Source: ELB16-189 sp018266435 | GTDB taxonomy: Bacteria > Bacteroidota > Bacteroidia > Cytophagales > Cyclobacteriaceae | Length of the DNA stretch: 64,000 nucleotides | Assembly (NCBI GenBank): GCA_030123525.1 | Contig: CP126125.1 | Location: forward strand, 2,418,001 to 2,482,000 | Direction: 5' to 3' | In this document: one piece after another, positions 52,461 to 62,048 of the stretch | Position numbering within the stretch: position 1 is the stretch's first letter | Layout of the letters: the number at the start of each line of letters is the position of its first letter | The notes under the pieces: model-generated | The model's database searches: none | The model's input: only the letters and a program-made list of their open reading frames with translations | Told to the model about the DNA's origin: nothing | Position numbers and translations under genes: made by a program

Positions 52461-54392
52461 ATGGCCTGTGTAAAGTATATGACTCGTCTGACGAAACAGA
52501 TTACCTTCAAAATTCTAATGCTTCGAATTTTTGGTACAGTATTTTTGCTGGCCGCGCTCACCAATACCCGGGCGCAGGTGATAGTTCATGATTCAGTGAA
52601 TGAACGTGTTTTTATGCCCTATGAACTGACTTATTTTATTGATAAGTCAAATTCTGTCACCTTTGATTCCGTTTCGAGCGATTCATTCATTTCTAATTTT
52701 AAGCAACACAGCAGTTATCAAAATATCGATTTTGAATACAACGTTTCGTATTGGATCCGTTTTCCTATAAAGCCAAACCCGCAATCCAAAAATGTATGGC
52801 TGCTTGAATTTTACGATCAGACTATCGATAGTTTAGAAGCATTTGTACCGCAAAGGGATGGAAGTTTTAAGTTGATTAAGATGGGTGATCACCAACGCTT
52901 TGGAGAAAGAAATATCAGGCATAAAAATTTTGAAGTTGTGCTGGCCATGGACGAGCAGATTACGCAGCCTTATTATTTTAAGGTGCGCTCACATGATTTT
53001 GCCGATATGCGCATAGCCCTTCGCTCGGTAGATCGATTCATTTACTATGCCCTTAATGAATACTATCTCTACGGCATGTTTTATGGTATGATCCTGATCA
53101 TAGCACTTTATAATTTTTTGGTGTACCTGGCCATACGGGAGGTTAAATTCATTTACTACATCTGCTACATCGGTAGTGTAGCTTTATATGCCATGAGTTA
53201 CGATGGCATCGGGTTTCAGTATCTGTGGCCATCGCACCCGGCTATCAATGACTGGGCCGTGGGAGGGTCGCTCTATTTACTCATTCTATGGTCACTTATT
53301 TTTACCCGAAGGTTTTTGAGTACACGTGCCAATTCGCCCAAATTGGATGTGGCACTCAAGTACATGATTATTATCCGGTCGGTTTGGTTTGTTTTTACCA
53401 TAATCTTGCAGCCGAGGCTATTGACCTTTCGGGCGCTGGACACAATTCCATTGTCGTTGATATTTTTTACAGCCATAAAAGTATGGCGAGGCGGGTACAG
53501 GCCGGCCCGTTTTTTTGTCATTGCCTATGGAATTTTATTTTTTGGCTTTTTTGCACGCACGTTGGTGTACTTTAACCTGTTTCCATTTACCACCCTTACA
53601 CACTATAGTTTGCATTTCAGTTTTGTTTTTGAGATGCTTTTTCTTACGGTGGCACTGGGTGACCGCATTCGGATATTGAAAGATAACCGCGACCGCGCGT
53701 TGAAGCGCATCATTTCACAGCAGCAGACTAACATCGCTTTGAAAGAAAAAGTCAACCGTGAATTGGAAGAAAAAGTAAATGAGCGTACCCGCGAGTTGGG
53801 GAAAATGAATGAAGAGTTGGTAGAGAGTAATGCCAAACTCGATCGCCAGGCAAAAGAAATCAATCAAATCAATTCCATGCTTGATCTCGACAACTGGAAA
53901 TTAAAAAATAAAGTAAAAGAAGTGCTGGAAGAACGCATGCACGAAGAGTTAATGAGTTATGAAGAATTTTTAACCCTCTATGCAGACGAATTGGCCTGTT
54001 ATCGTTTCTTAGAAAAAGCAAAAGAACAGGTGGGTTTTCAGTGTGTAAAGTGTGGCAATGTAAAATATTCACCCGGAGCACAAAAATTTTCCAAGAGGTG
54101 CACCCGGTGCGGCTACAATGAGTCCATCACAGCTAATACTATTTTTCATGGAGTGAAATTTCCCATTACAAAAGCTTTTTACCTGACTTATGTTTTTTTT
54201 TCATACAAAAGCCGCTTTACCCTAGAGCAACTTTCTTCGTTGCTGAGTTTAAGACTAAACACGGTTTGGACTTTTAAACAAAAGATTGCAAAACGAATTC
54301 ATGAGTTTGAAAAAAAGAGAGAAATGTTGACATCCTGGGAAAATTTGGTAATAGATCAGTTTGATAAAAAAACATTTTTTGTAGAATCTTAG
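52461..54392 (+). CDS. 7TM-DISM sensor fused to IS1595-type transposase zinc ribbon/HTH
   Basis: A 643-residue chimera. Signal peptide (about 10-38, ending LTNTRAQ), then a 7TMR-DISM extracellular domain (about 45-180: YWIRFPIKPNPQSKNVWLLE, ITQPYYFKVRSHDFADMRIA), then seven membrane helices (about 195-395) ending ALGDRIRILKDNRDR. A long coiled coil follows (about 400-500: KVNRELEEKVNERTRELGKM). The C-terminal part has a zinc ribbon, C528-x2-C531 and C547-x2-C550, then ITANTIFHGVKFPITKAFYL and LSSLLSLRLNTVWTFKQKIA, the HTH of IS1595-family transposases. The DDE catalytic domain is missing. I infer a membrane receptor that binds DNA directly. It lies 267 bases before susC. Start may be 52479 instead. 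Confidence 0.8.
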   Translation: MACVKYMTRLTKQITFKILMLRIFGTVFLLAALTNTRAQVIVHDSVNERVFMPYELTYFIDKSNSVTFDSVSSDSFISNFKQHSSYQNIDFEYNVSYWIRFPIKPNPQSKNVWLLEFYDQTIDSLEAFVPQRDGSFKLIKMGDHQRFGERNIRHKNFEVVLAMDEQITQPYYFKVRSHDFADMRIALRSVDRFIYYALNEYYLYGMFYGMILIIALYNFLVYLAIREVKFIYYICYIGSVALYAMSYDGIGFQYLWPSHPAINDWAVGGSLYLLILWSLIFTRRFLSTRANSPKLDVALKYMIIIRSVWFVFTIILQPRLLTFRALDTIPLSLIFFTAIKVWRGGYRPARFFVIAYGILFFGFFARTLVYFNLFPFTTLTHYSLHFSFVFEMLFLTVALGDRIRILKDNRDRALKRIISQQQTNIALKEKVNRELEEKVNERTRELGKMNEELVESNAKLDRQAKEINQINSMLDLDNWKLKNKVKEVLEERMHEELMSYEEFLTLYADELACYRFLEKAKEQVGFQCVKCGNVKYSPGAQKFSKRCTRCGYNESITANTIFHGVKFPITKAFYLTYVFFSYKSRFTLEQLSSLLSLRLNTVWTFKQKIAKRIHEFEKKREMLTSWENLVIDQFDKKTFFVES

Positions 54393-54467
54393 AAAATACA
54401 CATCTGAATCATTGTTTTTTTTGCGCAATACAAATTATTAATTCTCGGTATTTTATTACTTATATCG

Positions 54468-54498
54468 TTTGAATTGATGTTTTTTAAGCGTTAATTTG
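54468..54498 (+). promoter_or_regulatory. Candidate promoter of the SusC operon
   Basis: TTTG at 54468-54471, 20 bases, then TAATTTG at 54492-54498: the same spacing and the same second box as before the helicase-nuclease gene at 5.68 kb. It would give a leader of about 150 bases before susC, room for regulation. Confidence 0.35.
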
Positions 54499-54659
54499 GA
54501 TACCTGTATCACAAGCCAACCTATACTTTTTGTTGTGTATTTTGAATAAAAATGTTTACCGGCAGTTTGCCTTTAAATATTTTTATCCTTATAAAATTCT
54601 TCATTGCAAGATTTTTTTTATGTTTTGTTGTGGTAAATACCTGAAAATCAGAATTTAAT

Positions 54660-57600
54660 ATGATAAACAAGCTACTGTTACTGTTTGCTTTTATTTTGGT
54701 TGGAACATCCGGTCTGTGGGCACAAAGTCGGGCAGTTACTGGGAAGATAACCTCAAAAGAAGATGGGCTGGGGTTGCCCGGAGTAAATGTAGTGGTGCAG
54801 GGTACCACACGAGGAACAACCACCGATGCCGAAGGAAATTTTAAGATGGATTTGGCCGCGTCTGATAATGCTCTTATCGTGTCATTCATTGGCTATAAAA
54901 CACAAGCCATTGCCATAGGAAGTCAAACTACATTTTCCATAGTTATGGAATCAGAAGCTTCACAATTGCAAGAAGTAGTGGTGGTGGGATATGGCGTTCA
55001 AAAGAAAAGTGATGTTACCGGGGCCGTAGCCAATGTTAAAGGTGAGGAAATGGTAAAACAACCCGTGCTCACAGCCACCCAGGCCATACAAGGTAAAATT
55101 GCGGGCATACAAGTAATTAACAGTGGCCAACCCGGGCAGTCGCCTCAAATCCGGATGCGCGGAGTGAGCACCGCCCTGGCAGCAACTACTGCCTTATTTG
55201 TAGTAGATGGGGTATTGACAGATGACATCAGCAACATCAATACATCAGATATTGTGGATATGAACGTATTGAAAGACGCCTCTGCGGCAGCTATCTATGG
55301 TTCGCGCGGAGCAAATGGGGTAATTATTATTACCACGCGCAAAGGAGCTCCCGGAAAAATTAAAATAAACTATAATAACAACATTGGCTTCCGGCAAGCA
55401 GCTAACCTGGTGCCTATGGCCAACTCGGCCGAATATGCTAATTATGTACAGGCTGCTTCGGGTTTGATACCACCCTCCTCTACCTACAATACCGATTGGT
55501 ATAGCACTATTCTTCGCAATGCCCTGGAACAGACGCACAACCTCTCATTATCAGGTGGTTCTGATAAATCCACTTACCTGTTTAATGTGGGATATATGAA
55601 TGACAATGGTATTGTGATAGACAACAATTTCAAACGTCTTACCATGCGCCTGAATAGTGATTACAAAATATCTGATAAAGTAAAGCTGGGTTTGCAAACT
55701 TCGTATGCTAACAGCGTAAACCAAAATGGATTTAATAACCTAGATATTGATGTAAACGGAAATATTGGTAGTGTGTACAACGATGCGTACCGGGCAGCAC
55801 CCATTGTTCCCAGTATAGTCAATGGCAAGTATGGCAATACTTCGGTCTATCAAAATGTTGGCAACCCGTTGCTTGATATCAAAAGCAACAGTGTGAAAGT
55901 GTTGGGCAACCGTCTGCAGGGTTCTGCTTATTTAGACTACAAGCCAGTGGACTGGATTACCCTGAATACCACATTTGGTGCAGACTTGAACAACTCACTT
56001 AATCGGCTTTATAACTACCAGATCATTGCGGATAACAATACCTATGTTACTCCAGGTGGTAATCAGCAAAACCCGCTCAGCAGCCTGAACATGAAATCAA
56101 CCCAGACTTTCCGGTGGGTGTGGAATAACACAGCAACGATTATTAAGAAAATAGATAAACATGAATTTACTTTCTTGATCGGTACTACGGCTGAGAAATA
56201 TGCGCAGACTTTTATTTCTGCTTTCCGAAAAAATATTCCTGCAGACCCTAACCTTTGGTATATCGGAGTGGGTGATGCAAACACTTCGCAAAACGATGGG
56301 GGCGGAGATGCCTGGGCTCGTAATTCCTACCTGGGACGTCTGAATTACAGTTATGAAGGAAAGTATTTATTCACAGCTACACTCAGACGCGATGGAAGTT
56401 CAAGGTTGCCCATACAGAACCGATGGCAGAGTTATCCGGCTTTGGGAGCAGCGTGGGTGATCTCTAATGAGAAATTCATGCAAAATCAAAACTTGTTTGA
56501 CTTCCTTAAAATGCGCGCATCGTATGGTAAGGTGGGCAATGATCAAATTCCAACTAATGCTTACACGCTCACGGTAGCGCTTAACCAAGCTTATCCGTTT
56601 GCCGGCAGCGGATCAACAGCAGTCAATGGAGCACAAATCAATCAAATTATTGACCCCAACATCACCTGGGAGATCACCGAAGAATATGATCTGGCTACTG
56701 AGTTTGGATTGCTCCACAATAAACTAACCGGTGAAATCAACTACTATAATAAAACGGTACACAATGCGCTGATCAATGTGCCTATACCAAGAACGGTAGG
56801 CGATGCCGATGGATTGATCCTGACTAATGCAGCCGGCATACAAAACAAAGGACTTGAAGTTTCGCTGAACTGGAAAGATGCCATTAATGAAAACTTTTCG
56901 TACTCCATTGGCGGCAATGCTACCTTCAATACCAATACGGTGATCGCACTCAATGGCGGGCAAAATATACTTGACGGGTATGTAGGCAACCAGGGCGCAA
57001 CCACCAATACCGACATAGGGCATCCGGTAGGTAGTTTTTATGTGCTGAAACAAATCGGGGTTTTTAATTCCGATTTAGATGCCGCAAACTATGTGGACAA
57101 AAACGGAGTGCAGATTCAACCCAATGCTCATGCGGGTGATTTTAAATACCTCGATGCGAAAGGAAGCGGCCCGATTGACATCAATAAAGACAGGGTATTC
57201 ATGGGCTCGTATCAACCCAAAGTGTACTACGGCATCAATGGAAGCATCAAATACAAAAACTGGGATATCAGCCTCGGTATTTATGGTAATGCCGGCAATC
57301 AGGTGTATAACGGCAAGCGTGGTGCACGTTATACCGGAACCGATAATATCGAAAAAGCATTGGTTTATAACCGGTGGACACCCGCTAACCTTACGCAGTC
57401 ACAACCTGCGGCAAATGGTGGCAACTTGCCTGCCTCTTCTTATTTTGTGGAGTCGGGATCGTATGTCAGGATAAACAATGTGACCATAGGCTACACCTTC
57501 CCGGCAACCGTGTTGCAACGGTTAAAAATTTCAAGCCTCAGGGTTTTTGCCACATCACAAAATCCGTACACCTATAAAAAGTACAGCGGATTTACAGCTG

Positions 57601-57692
57601 AATTGCCAGGCGGCCCTACCAATTCAGGGATTGAATTGAGTACCTATCCCACCACGCGCACGGTGGCCGTGGGGGTAAACGTAAATTTTTAA
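54660..57692 (+). CDS. susC-like: SusC/RagA-family TonB-dependent receptor
   Basis: A 1010-residue outer-membrane receptor. Signal peptide to about residue 21 (LLFAFILVGTSGLWAQ), carboxypeptidase-regulatory-like domain (about 23-100: VTGKITSKEDGLGLPGVNVV), plug domain (VVVGYGVQKKSDVTGAV, about 107-225, with AAIYGSRGANGVIIITT), and a beta-barrel with typical ends GINGSIKYKNWDIS and TRTVAVGVNVNF. It takes up oligosaccharides with its lipoprotein partner SusD. It opens the locus and is followed by susD after 11 bases. Confidence 0.96.
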   Translation: MINKLLLLFAFILVGTSGLWAQSRAVTGKITSKEDGLGLPGVNVVVQGTTRGTTTDAEGNFKMDLAASDNALIVSFIGYKTQAIAIGSQTTFSIVMESEASQLQEVVVVGYGVQKKSDVTGAVANVKGEEMVKQPVLTATQAIQGKIAGIQVINSGQPGQSPQIRMRGVSTALAATTALFVVDGVLTDDISNINTSDIVDMNVLKDASAAAIYGSRGANGVIIITTRKGAPGKIKINYNNNIGFRQAANLVPMANSAEYANYVQAASGLIPPSSTYNTDWYSTILRNALEQTHNLSLSGGSDKSTYLFNVGYMNDNGIVIDNNFKRLTMRLNSDYKISDKVKLGLQTSYANSVNQNGFNNLDIDVNGNIGSVYNDAYRAAPIVPSIVNGKYGNTSVYQNVGNPLLDIKSNSVKVLGNRLQGSAYLDYKPVDWITLNTTFGADLNNSLNRLYNYQIIADNNTYVTPGGNQQNPLSSLNMKSTQTFRWVWNNTATIIKKIDKHEFTFLIGTTAEKYAQTFISAFRKNIPADPNLWYIGVGDANTSQNDGGGDAWARNSYLGRLNYSYEGKYLFTATLRRDGSSRLPIQNRWQSYPALGAAWVISNEKFMQNQNLFDFLKMRASYGKVGNDQIPTNAYTLTVALNQAYPFAGSGSTAVNGAQINQIIDPNITWEITEEYDLATEFGLLHNKLTGEINYYNKTVHNALINVPIPRTVGDADGLILTNAAGIQNKGLEVSLNWKDAINENFSYSIGGNATFNTNTVIALNGGQNILDGYVGNQGATTNTDIGHPVGSFYVLKQIGVFNSDLDAANYVDKNGVQIQPNAHAGDFKYLDAKGSGPIDINKDRVFMGSYQPKVYYGINGSIKYKNWDISLGIYGNAGNQVYNGKRGARYTGTDNIEKALVYNRWTPANLTQSQPAANGGNLPASSYFVESGSYVRINNVTIGYTFPATVLQRLKISSLRVFATSQNPYTYKKYSGFTAELPGGPTNSGIELSTYPTTRTVAVGVNVNF

Positions 57693-57703
57693 TTGTACGA
57701 ATT

Positions 57704-59230
57704 ATGAAAGGAAGAACAACTCTAATAGTAAAAGCAAAAACAATAGTGGTGCTGGCAATTAGCTTGGCTGTGGTTTCGTGCGACAAAAATTTTTTAGACG
57801 TAAAAGTGCAAGGAGGAGAGACCATTACCACTAACCCTAACCTGGCTCAGGATTTGGTGACGGGCGTTTACAGCAGTTTGCTTCAGGGTGACTCGTGGGG
57901 CAATGGCGATGTGCACGGATTTGCATTTTTATCGGCCACCAGCATTGCTTCTGATGATGCCGACAAAGGCAGTTTTGCGGCCGACCAGGCCGCCACTACC
58001 GGTCAGTTTGATACGTTTACATTGACCTCAACCAACACCTTTTGCGGAACGCTGTGGAGCGGACACTACAACGGCATAGGGGCGGCTAACCAGGCACTGA
58101 AAGCACTGGCTGTAGCAGCCATACCGGCAGCTACTAAAAATCAATTAAAAGGTGAAGTGCGATTTTTGCGCGGATATTTTTACTTTAATCTCGTTCGCTT
58201 TTACGGAGGTGTGCCGCTGGTGATGCAAGTGCCCAAAGATGCGCACGATGCCAACACTAACCCCATTTATCAAACCCGTGCCGACAAGGCCGTGGTGTAC
58301 GACAGTATTGTGCGCGACCTGAACTTTGCCATTTCTAATTTGCCGCTCAGATCACAGTCCAGTGTTGGGCATGCCAATAAAGGAGCCGCACAGGCCATGC
58401 TGGCCAAAGTGTATATGTACTTGGAGCAATGGGATAGTGTAATGTCACTTACCAACAAAGTTATTGCCTCGGGCCAATACCAGTTGGTAACCGATTATTC
58501 TGTTCAGTTTAAACAGGCCGGCAACAACAGCAGCGAATCTGTTTTTGAATTAGAGACAGGCAAATTCAATAATTCCAACTTTGGTATAGCCAACGTTACT
58601 GCTTCGCAAGGACCGCGTGTGGGCGGAATGGGCGGATGGAATGACCTGGGCTGGGGTTTCAATGACCCCTCACTGTCACTCATTGGTGCGTACGAGCCCA
58701 ATGACCTTAGAAAAAATGCCACTATTATTTTTATTGACAACTCTGGCCTGCACAAAGGCACCCGGTTATGGGATGGCTTCAGAATACCAAGCTCAGACTC
58801 GGTGCAAAACCTGTTTTACAATTACAAAGCCTACACCAGCAGCGTAGTTCCCTCCAAAGAAACCTATGCCACCCCGGGCGATAAAGACCGCCCCAAAAAT
58901 ATTCCGGTATTGCGCTATGCCGATGTGCTGTTGATGAATGCCGAAGCAGCCGTGCACACCGGTGGCGATGCGGCCACCCCGCTAAACTTAGTGCGGGTAA
59001 GGGCAAATTTATTACCCAAAGGAACGGTGACTTTAGCTGATGTAAAACAAGAAAGACGTGTTGAACTGGCTATGGAAGAAGACCGCTTTTGGGATTTGGT
59101 GCGCTGGGGCGATGCGCCCGCGGTATTGGGAAGTTTAGGCTTTGTGGCCGGTAAAAATGAATTGCTGCCCATACCGGCCGCACAGATTTTATTAAGTAAC
59201 GGCAAGTTGACTCAAAACCCGGGATACTGA
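57704..59230 (+). CDS. susD-like: RagB/SusD-family glycan-binding lipoprotein
   Basis: A 508-residue lipoprotein (lipobox VVSC, Cys26). The TPR-like helical core is seen in GEVRFLRGYFYFNLVRFYGG, KGAAQAMLAKVYMYLEQWDS, and the C-terminal VLRYADVLLMNAEAAVHTGG with LVRVRANL, ERRVELAMEEDRFWDLVRWG and LPIPAAQILLS. SusD caps the SusC channel and binds the glycan at the cell surface. It follows susC directly. Confidence 0.95.
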   Translation: MKGRTTLIVKAKTIVVLAISLAVVSCDKNFLDVKVQGGETITTNPNLAQDLVTGVYSSLLQGDSWGNGDVHGFAFLSATSIASDDADKGSFAADQAATTGQFDTFTLTSTNTFCGTLWSGHYNGIGAANQALKALAVAAIPAATKNQLKGEVRFLRGYFYFNLVRFYGGVPLVMQVPKDAHDANTNPIYQTRADKAVVYDSIVRDLNFAISNLPLRSQSSVGHANKGAAQAMLAKVYMYLEQWDSVMSLTNKVIASGQYQLVTDYSVQFKQAGNNSSESVFELETGKFNNSNFGIANVTASQGPRVGGMGGWNDLGWGFNDPSLSLIGAYEPNDLRKNATIIFIDNSGLHKGTRLWDGFRIPSSDSVQNLFYNYKAYTSSVVPSKETYATPGDKDRPKNIPVLRYADVLLMNAEAAVHTGGDAATPLNLVRVRANLLPKGTVTLADVKQERRVELAMEEDRFWDLVRWGDAPAVLGSLGFVAGKNELLPIPAAQILLSNGKLTQNPGY

Positions 59231-59332
59231 TATGACAAGCTATAAAAAATATTATTTCGATGCGCGTGGTTCACCGTAAGGAATGATGCAGTGTGGTAAC
59301 TTTTATTTTTAAACTTTAAAACAATTAAACAA

Positions 59333-60259
59333 ATGAAAAAAACAATCAATTATCTATTCGTTGGCTTCAGCGCTTTGGTGGCGCTGACGCTGGTACAATG
59401 CTCGAAGAGCAGCAGCTCGCTGCCAGCAATCAATGGCTACACCTCGTCTGACGCTGTAGCCGCATCTAATTTAGTGTCTTACTTTCCCTTTGATGGCAAT
59501 GCCAACGACTCAAAAAATTCATCAACTACGGCTACAGCAGTTGGTGTAACTTTTGTAAAGGGTCTCAGAGGAGAAGCGTATCAGGGTGCAACTGGCGCTT
59601 ACGCCACGTTAGCACCAAGTGCGGCATACTCAAGTCTGCCAAGCTATTCAGTTTCGATGTGGTACAAATTGAGTGCACAACCAAATAATACCAGCGGCCC
59701 GCAAGGTTTATTTTTCTTGTCAGGGACTCAATCCAATTCACAAAGTTCTTATCAACCCGTGAATGGTACTCTATTAATTTTCGAAATTGAAAATCATGCT
59801 AAAACCGGAAGTGATTCATTGCAACTTCATCATGGTTTTACAAATCTTGGGTCTGCCGGATGGCAAGGTTTTACGATGAATGCTTATGACACTTCAAGTT
59901 TTAAAGGTTGGAGCCACATAGTGACGACTTATGATGGTAGTTCATCAACTTATGTAATTTACGCGGATGGTATGCCAATTTCTAATCAAAGTGCTTTCGG
60001 AACATCAACTTCAAGTGTACTTTATCAAGGTAACTCAGGTGCAGCAGCTACCACCGGGCAAGGAAACCTTAGCTGGTCAACTGACCCTCCAAAGGCTATT
60101 ACTATTGGCACTTGGCCAGCTGGAGTGTATGGCGTTTCTCCTACTTTAGGATCTAATGGATGTTTCCTTGGTAAAATGGATGAATTGCGAATTTATAATA
60201 AGGCGCTAAGCCCTGTTGAGGTTGGTTCACTTTATCAACTGGGCTCAGCCGGCAGGTAA
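59333..60259 (+). CDS. LamG-fold (concanavalin-like) surface lipoprotein
   Basis: A 308-residue lipoprotein with acylation at Cys23 (TLVQCSKSS). A single concanavalin/LamG-type domain runs from about 50 to 305: SYFPFDGNANDSKNSSTTA, YSVSMWYKLSAQPNNTSGP, SHIVTTYDGSSSTYVIYADG and the closing LGKMDELRIYNKALSPVEV. In SusCD loci such proteins serve as extra surface glycan-binding proteins. A hairpin terminator-like element follows. Confidence 0.9.
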   Translation: MKKTINYLFVGFSALVALTLVQCSKSSSSLPAINGYTSSDAVAASNLVSYFPFDGNANDSKNSSTTATAVGVTFVKGLRGEAYQGATGAYATLAPSAAYSSLPSYSVSMWYKLSAQPNNTSGPQGLFFLSGTQSNSQSSYQPVNGTLLIFEIENHAKTGSDSLQLHHGFTNLGSAGWQGFTMNAYDTSSFKGWSHIVTTYDGSSSTYVIYADGMPISNQSAFGTSTSSVLYQGNSGAAATTGQGNLSWSTDPPKAITIGTWPAGVYGVSPTLGSNGCFLGKMDELRIYNKALSPVEVGSLYQLGSAGR

Positions 60260-60282
60260 TTTGTGTTTTAGAGTTTAAATAA

Positions 60283-60309
60283 GAGAGGATGCGCAAGCAT
60301 CCTCTTCTT
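60283..60309 (+). terminator. Hairpin between the binding-protein and enzyme genes of the locus
   Basis: AGAGGATGC (60284-60292) pairs perfectly with GCATCCTCT (60297-60305) around the tetraloop GCAA, a stable GNRA loop. The tail TCTTCTTTC is pyrimidine-rich but not a pure U run. It may terminate part of the transcripts or protect the susCD mRNA, giving lower expression of the enzymes downstream. Confidence 0.65.
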
Positions 60310-60390
60310 CTTTCAATTAATTATTACAAGAATCTCGTTTTTAAAAAAAAATAAATCTTTTGCACTACTCAATTCGCATGTTATAATCAA

Positions 60391-62028
60391 ATGTGTAATA
60401 AGTCTTTTCTCCTTTCGGTTTTCTGTATATTACTCCTCATCTCCTGCAGAAACGACTCCGTTAAAGTTTCTTCGGGAGCAAAAAACATTACCCTGGTGTC
60501 GGCTTCTCTTGATGGCCGCCCGACCAGCCTCAGTTATTCGGGTGCATCCATCACCCCACAACTCACCTTGAATTTTTCTGAGCCGATCAATCACGCTTCG
60601 GCACAAAACTACATCAGCCTGAATGGCGGCATTGTCGCCATTTCCATTGCCTTCACCCATCATGACAGTACGCTGGTTATTCAGCCGGTGAACCCGTTAA
60701 ATTACCTGACCAGTTATAACCTGCAGGTGTCGCCTCAGTTAGCATCCACTACACAAAAAATTTTTTCAGGATCAGGAGTTTTGATCAGAATTATTACCGG
60801 GATTAATCCGGCATCCAAGTTTCCCGCCATATCCGATACAGCCTTGGTTAATCTCGTACAACAACAAACGTTAAAATATTTTTATGATTTTGCTGAGCCG
60901 GTCAGCGGCATGGCACGCGAGAGAAACTCTTCAGGAAACTTAGTCACAACAGGCGGAAGTGGCTTTGGGCTAATGGCACTGGTGGTGGGCATCAACCGCG
61001 GATTTATTTCACGGGCCAACGGCATTGCACGGTTTGTTAAAATCATTTCCTACTTAGAAAAGGCCGACCGCTTTCATGGGGCGTGGCCACACTGGAGCGA
61101 TGGCACCACCGGCAAAGTCATTCCCTTCAGCACCAACGACAACGGAGCCGACTTGGTAGAAACTTCGTTTATGGTGCAAGGCCTGATCACCGTCAGGCAA
61201 TACCTTACCTCTACCGACACGGTGGGAAATAATCTCATCAACCGCATCAACAATCTGTGGCAGGCCGTAGAGTTTGACTGGTTCAGGCAGGGCAGCCAGC
61301 AAGTATTGTATTGGCATTGGTCGCCCGACAAAGGATGGATTATGAACATGCCTATTCGCGGTTATGACGAAGCTTTGATTGTTTACCTGCTGGCAGCGGG
61401 CTCACCCACGCACACCATTCCTGCGAGTGTGTACCAGCAAGGATGGGCGCAAAACGGCTCTATCAAAAATGGCAAAACATTTTACGGCCATGTGTTGCCT
61501 CTGGGGCAGGATTATGGCGGGCCGCTTTTTTTTACTCACTATTCTTTTCTGGGTTTTGATCCGCACACGCAAGATGCGTATGCAAATTATTGGACGCAGA
61601 ATACTAACCATGCCCTGATCAACCACGATTATTGTACAGCCAACCCGGGAAATTTTATAGGCTATGCCGACAACTGCTGGGGGCTCACGGCCAGTGACAA
61701 TCCGTGGGGGTATGATGCGCAGTCGCCCACCAGCGACAATGGCACAATTACTCCAACAGCCGCTATTTCATCGATGCCCTACACGCCCACGCAGTCGATG
61801 AATGCTATCAAATACTTTTACTACATACTGGGAGACAAGATGTGGGGCCAGTATGGATTTTACGATTCATTTAACATCACCCAGGGATGGACAGCTACCT
61901 CCACGCTGGCCATTGATCAGGGGCCGATAGTGGTGATGATTGAAAATTACCGGACTCAACTTCTCTGGAACTTATTTACGTCTGCGCCCGAAGTGCAGGC
62001 AGCTAAAACGAAACTCGGGTTTAATTAG
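60391..62028 (+). CDS. Glycoamylase-fold (GH144-like) lipoprotein glucanase
   Basis: A 545-residue lipoprotein (lipobox LISC, Cys19). Residues about 30-135 form an Ig-like domain (LTLNFSEPINHASAQNYISL, TSYNLQVSPQL). The glycoamylase domain follows: KYFYDFAEPVSGMARERNS, GGSGFGLMALVVGINRGFIS, FHGAWPHWSDGTTG, and later GPLFFTHYSFLGFDPH and QGPIVVMIENYRTQLLWNL. This fold includes GH144 endo-beta-1,2-glucanases, and the locus has a beta-glucosidase beside it. Specificity for beta-1,2-glucan is inference; beta-1,3-glucan cannot be ruled out from sequence. Confidence 0.88.
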   Translation: MCNKSFLLSVFCILLLISCRNDSVKVSSGAKNITLVSASLDGRPTSLSYSGASITPQLTLNFSEPINHASAQNYISLNGGIVAISIAFTHHDSTLVIQPVNPLNYLTSYNLQVSPQLASTTQKIFSGSGVLIRIITGINPASKFPAISDTALVNLVQQQTLKYFYDFAEPVSGMARERNSSGNLVTTGGSGFGLMALVVGINRGFISRANGIARFVKIISYLEKADRFHGAWPHWSDGTTGKVIPFSTNDNGADLVETSFMVQGLITVRQYLTSTDTVGNNLINRINNLWQAVEFDWFRQGSQQVLYWHWSPDKGWIMNMPIRGYDEALIVYLLAAGSPTHTIPASVYQQGWAQNGSIKNGKTFYGHVLPLGQDYGGPLFFTHYSFLGFDPHTQDAYANYWTQNTNHALINHDYCTANPGNFIGYADNCWGLTASDNPWGYDAQSPTSDNGTITPTAAISSMPYTPTQSMNAIKYFYYILGDKMWGQYGFYDSFNITQGWTATSTLAIDQGPIVVMIENYRTQLLWNLFTSAPEVQAAKTKLGFN

Positions 62029-62048
62029 CCTGCTAAATTGATAAGCCT

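Noticed and set aside
54040..54392. An insertion sequence of the IS1595 family
   Set aside because: Only the zinc ribbon and HTH are present. There is no DDE catalytic region, no inverted repeats and no target duplication seen, and the frame is continuous with the sensor domain.
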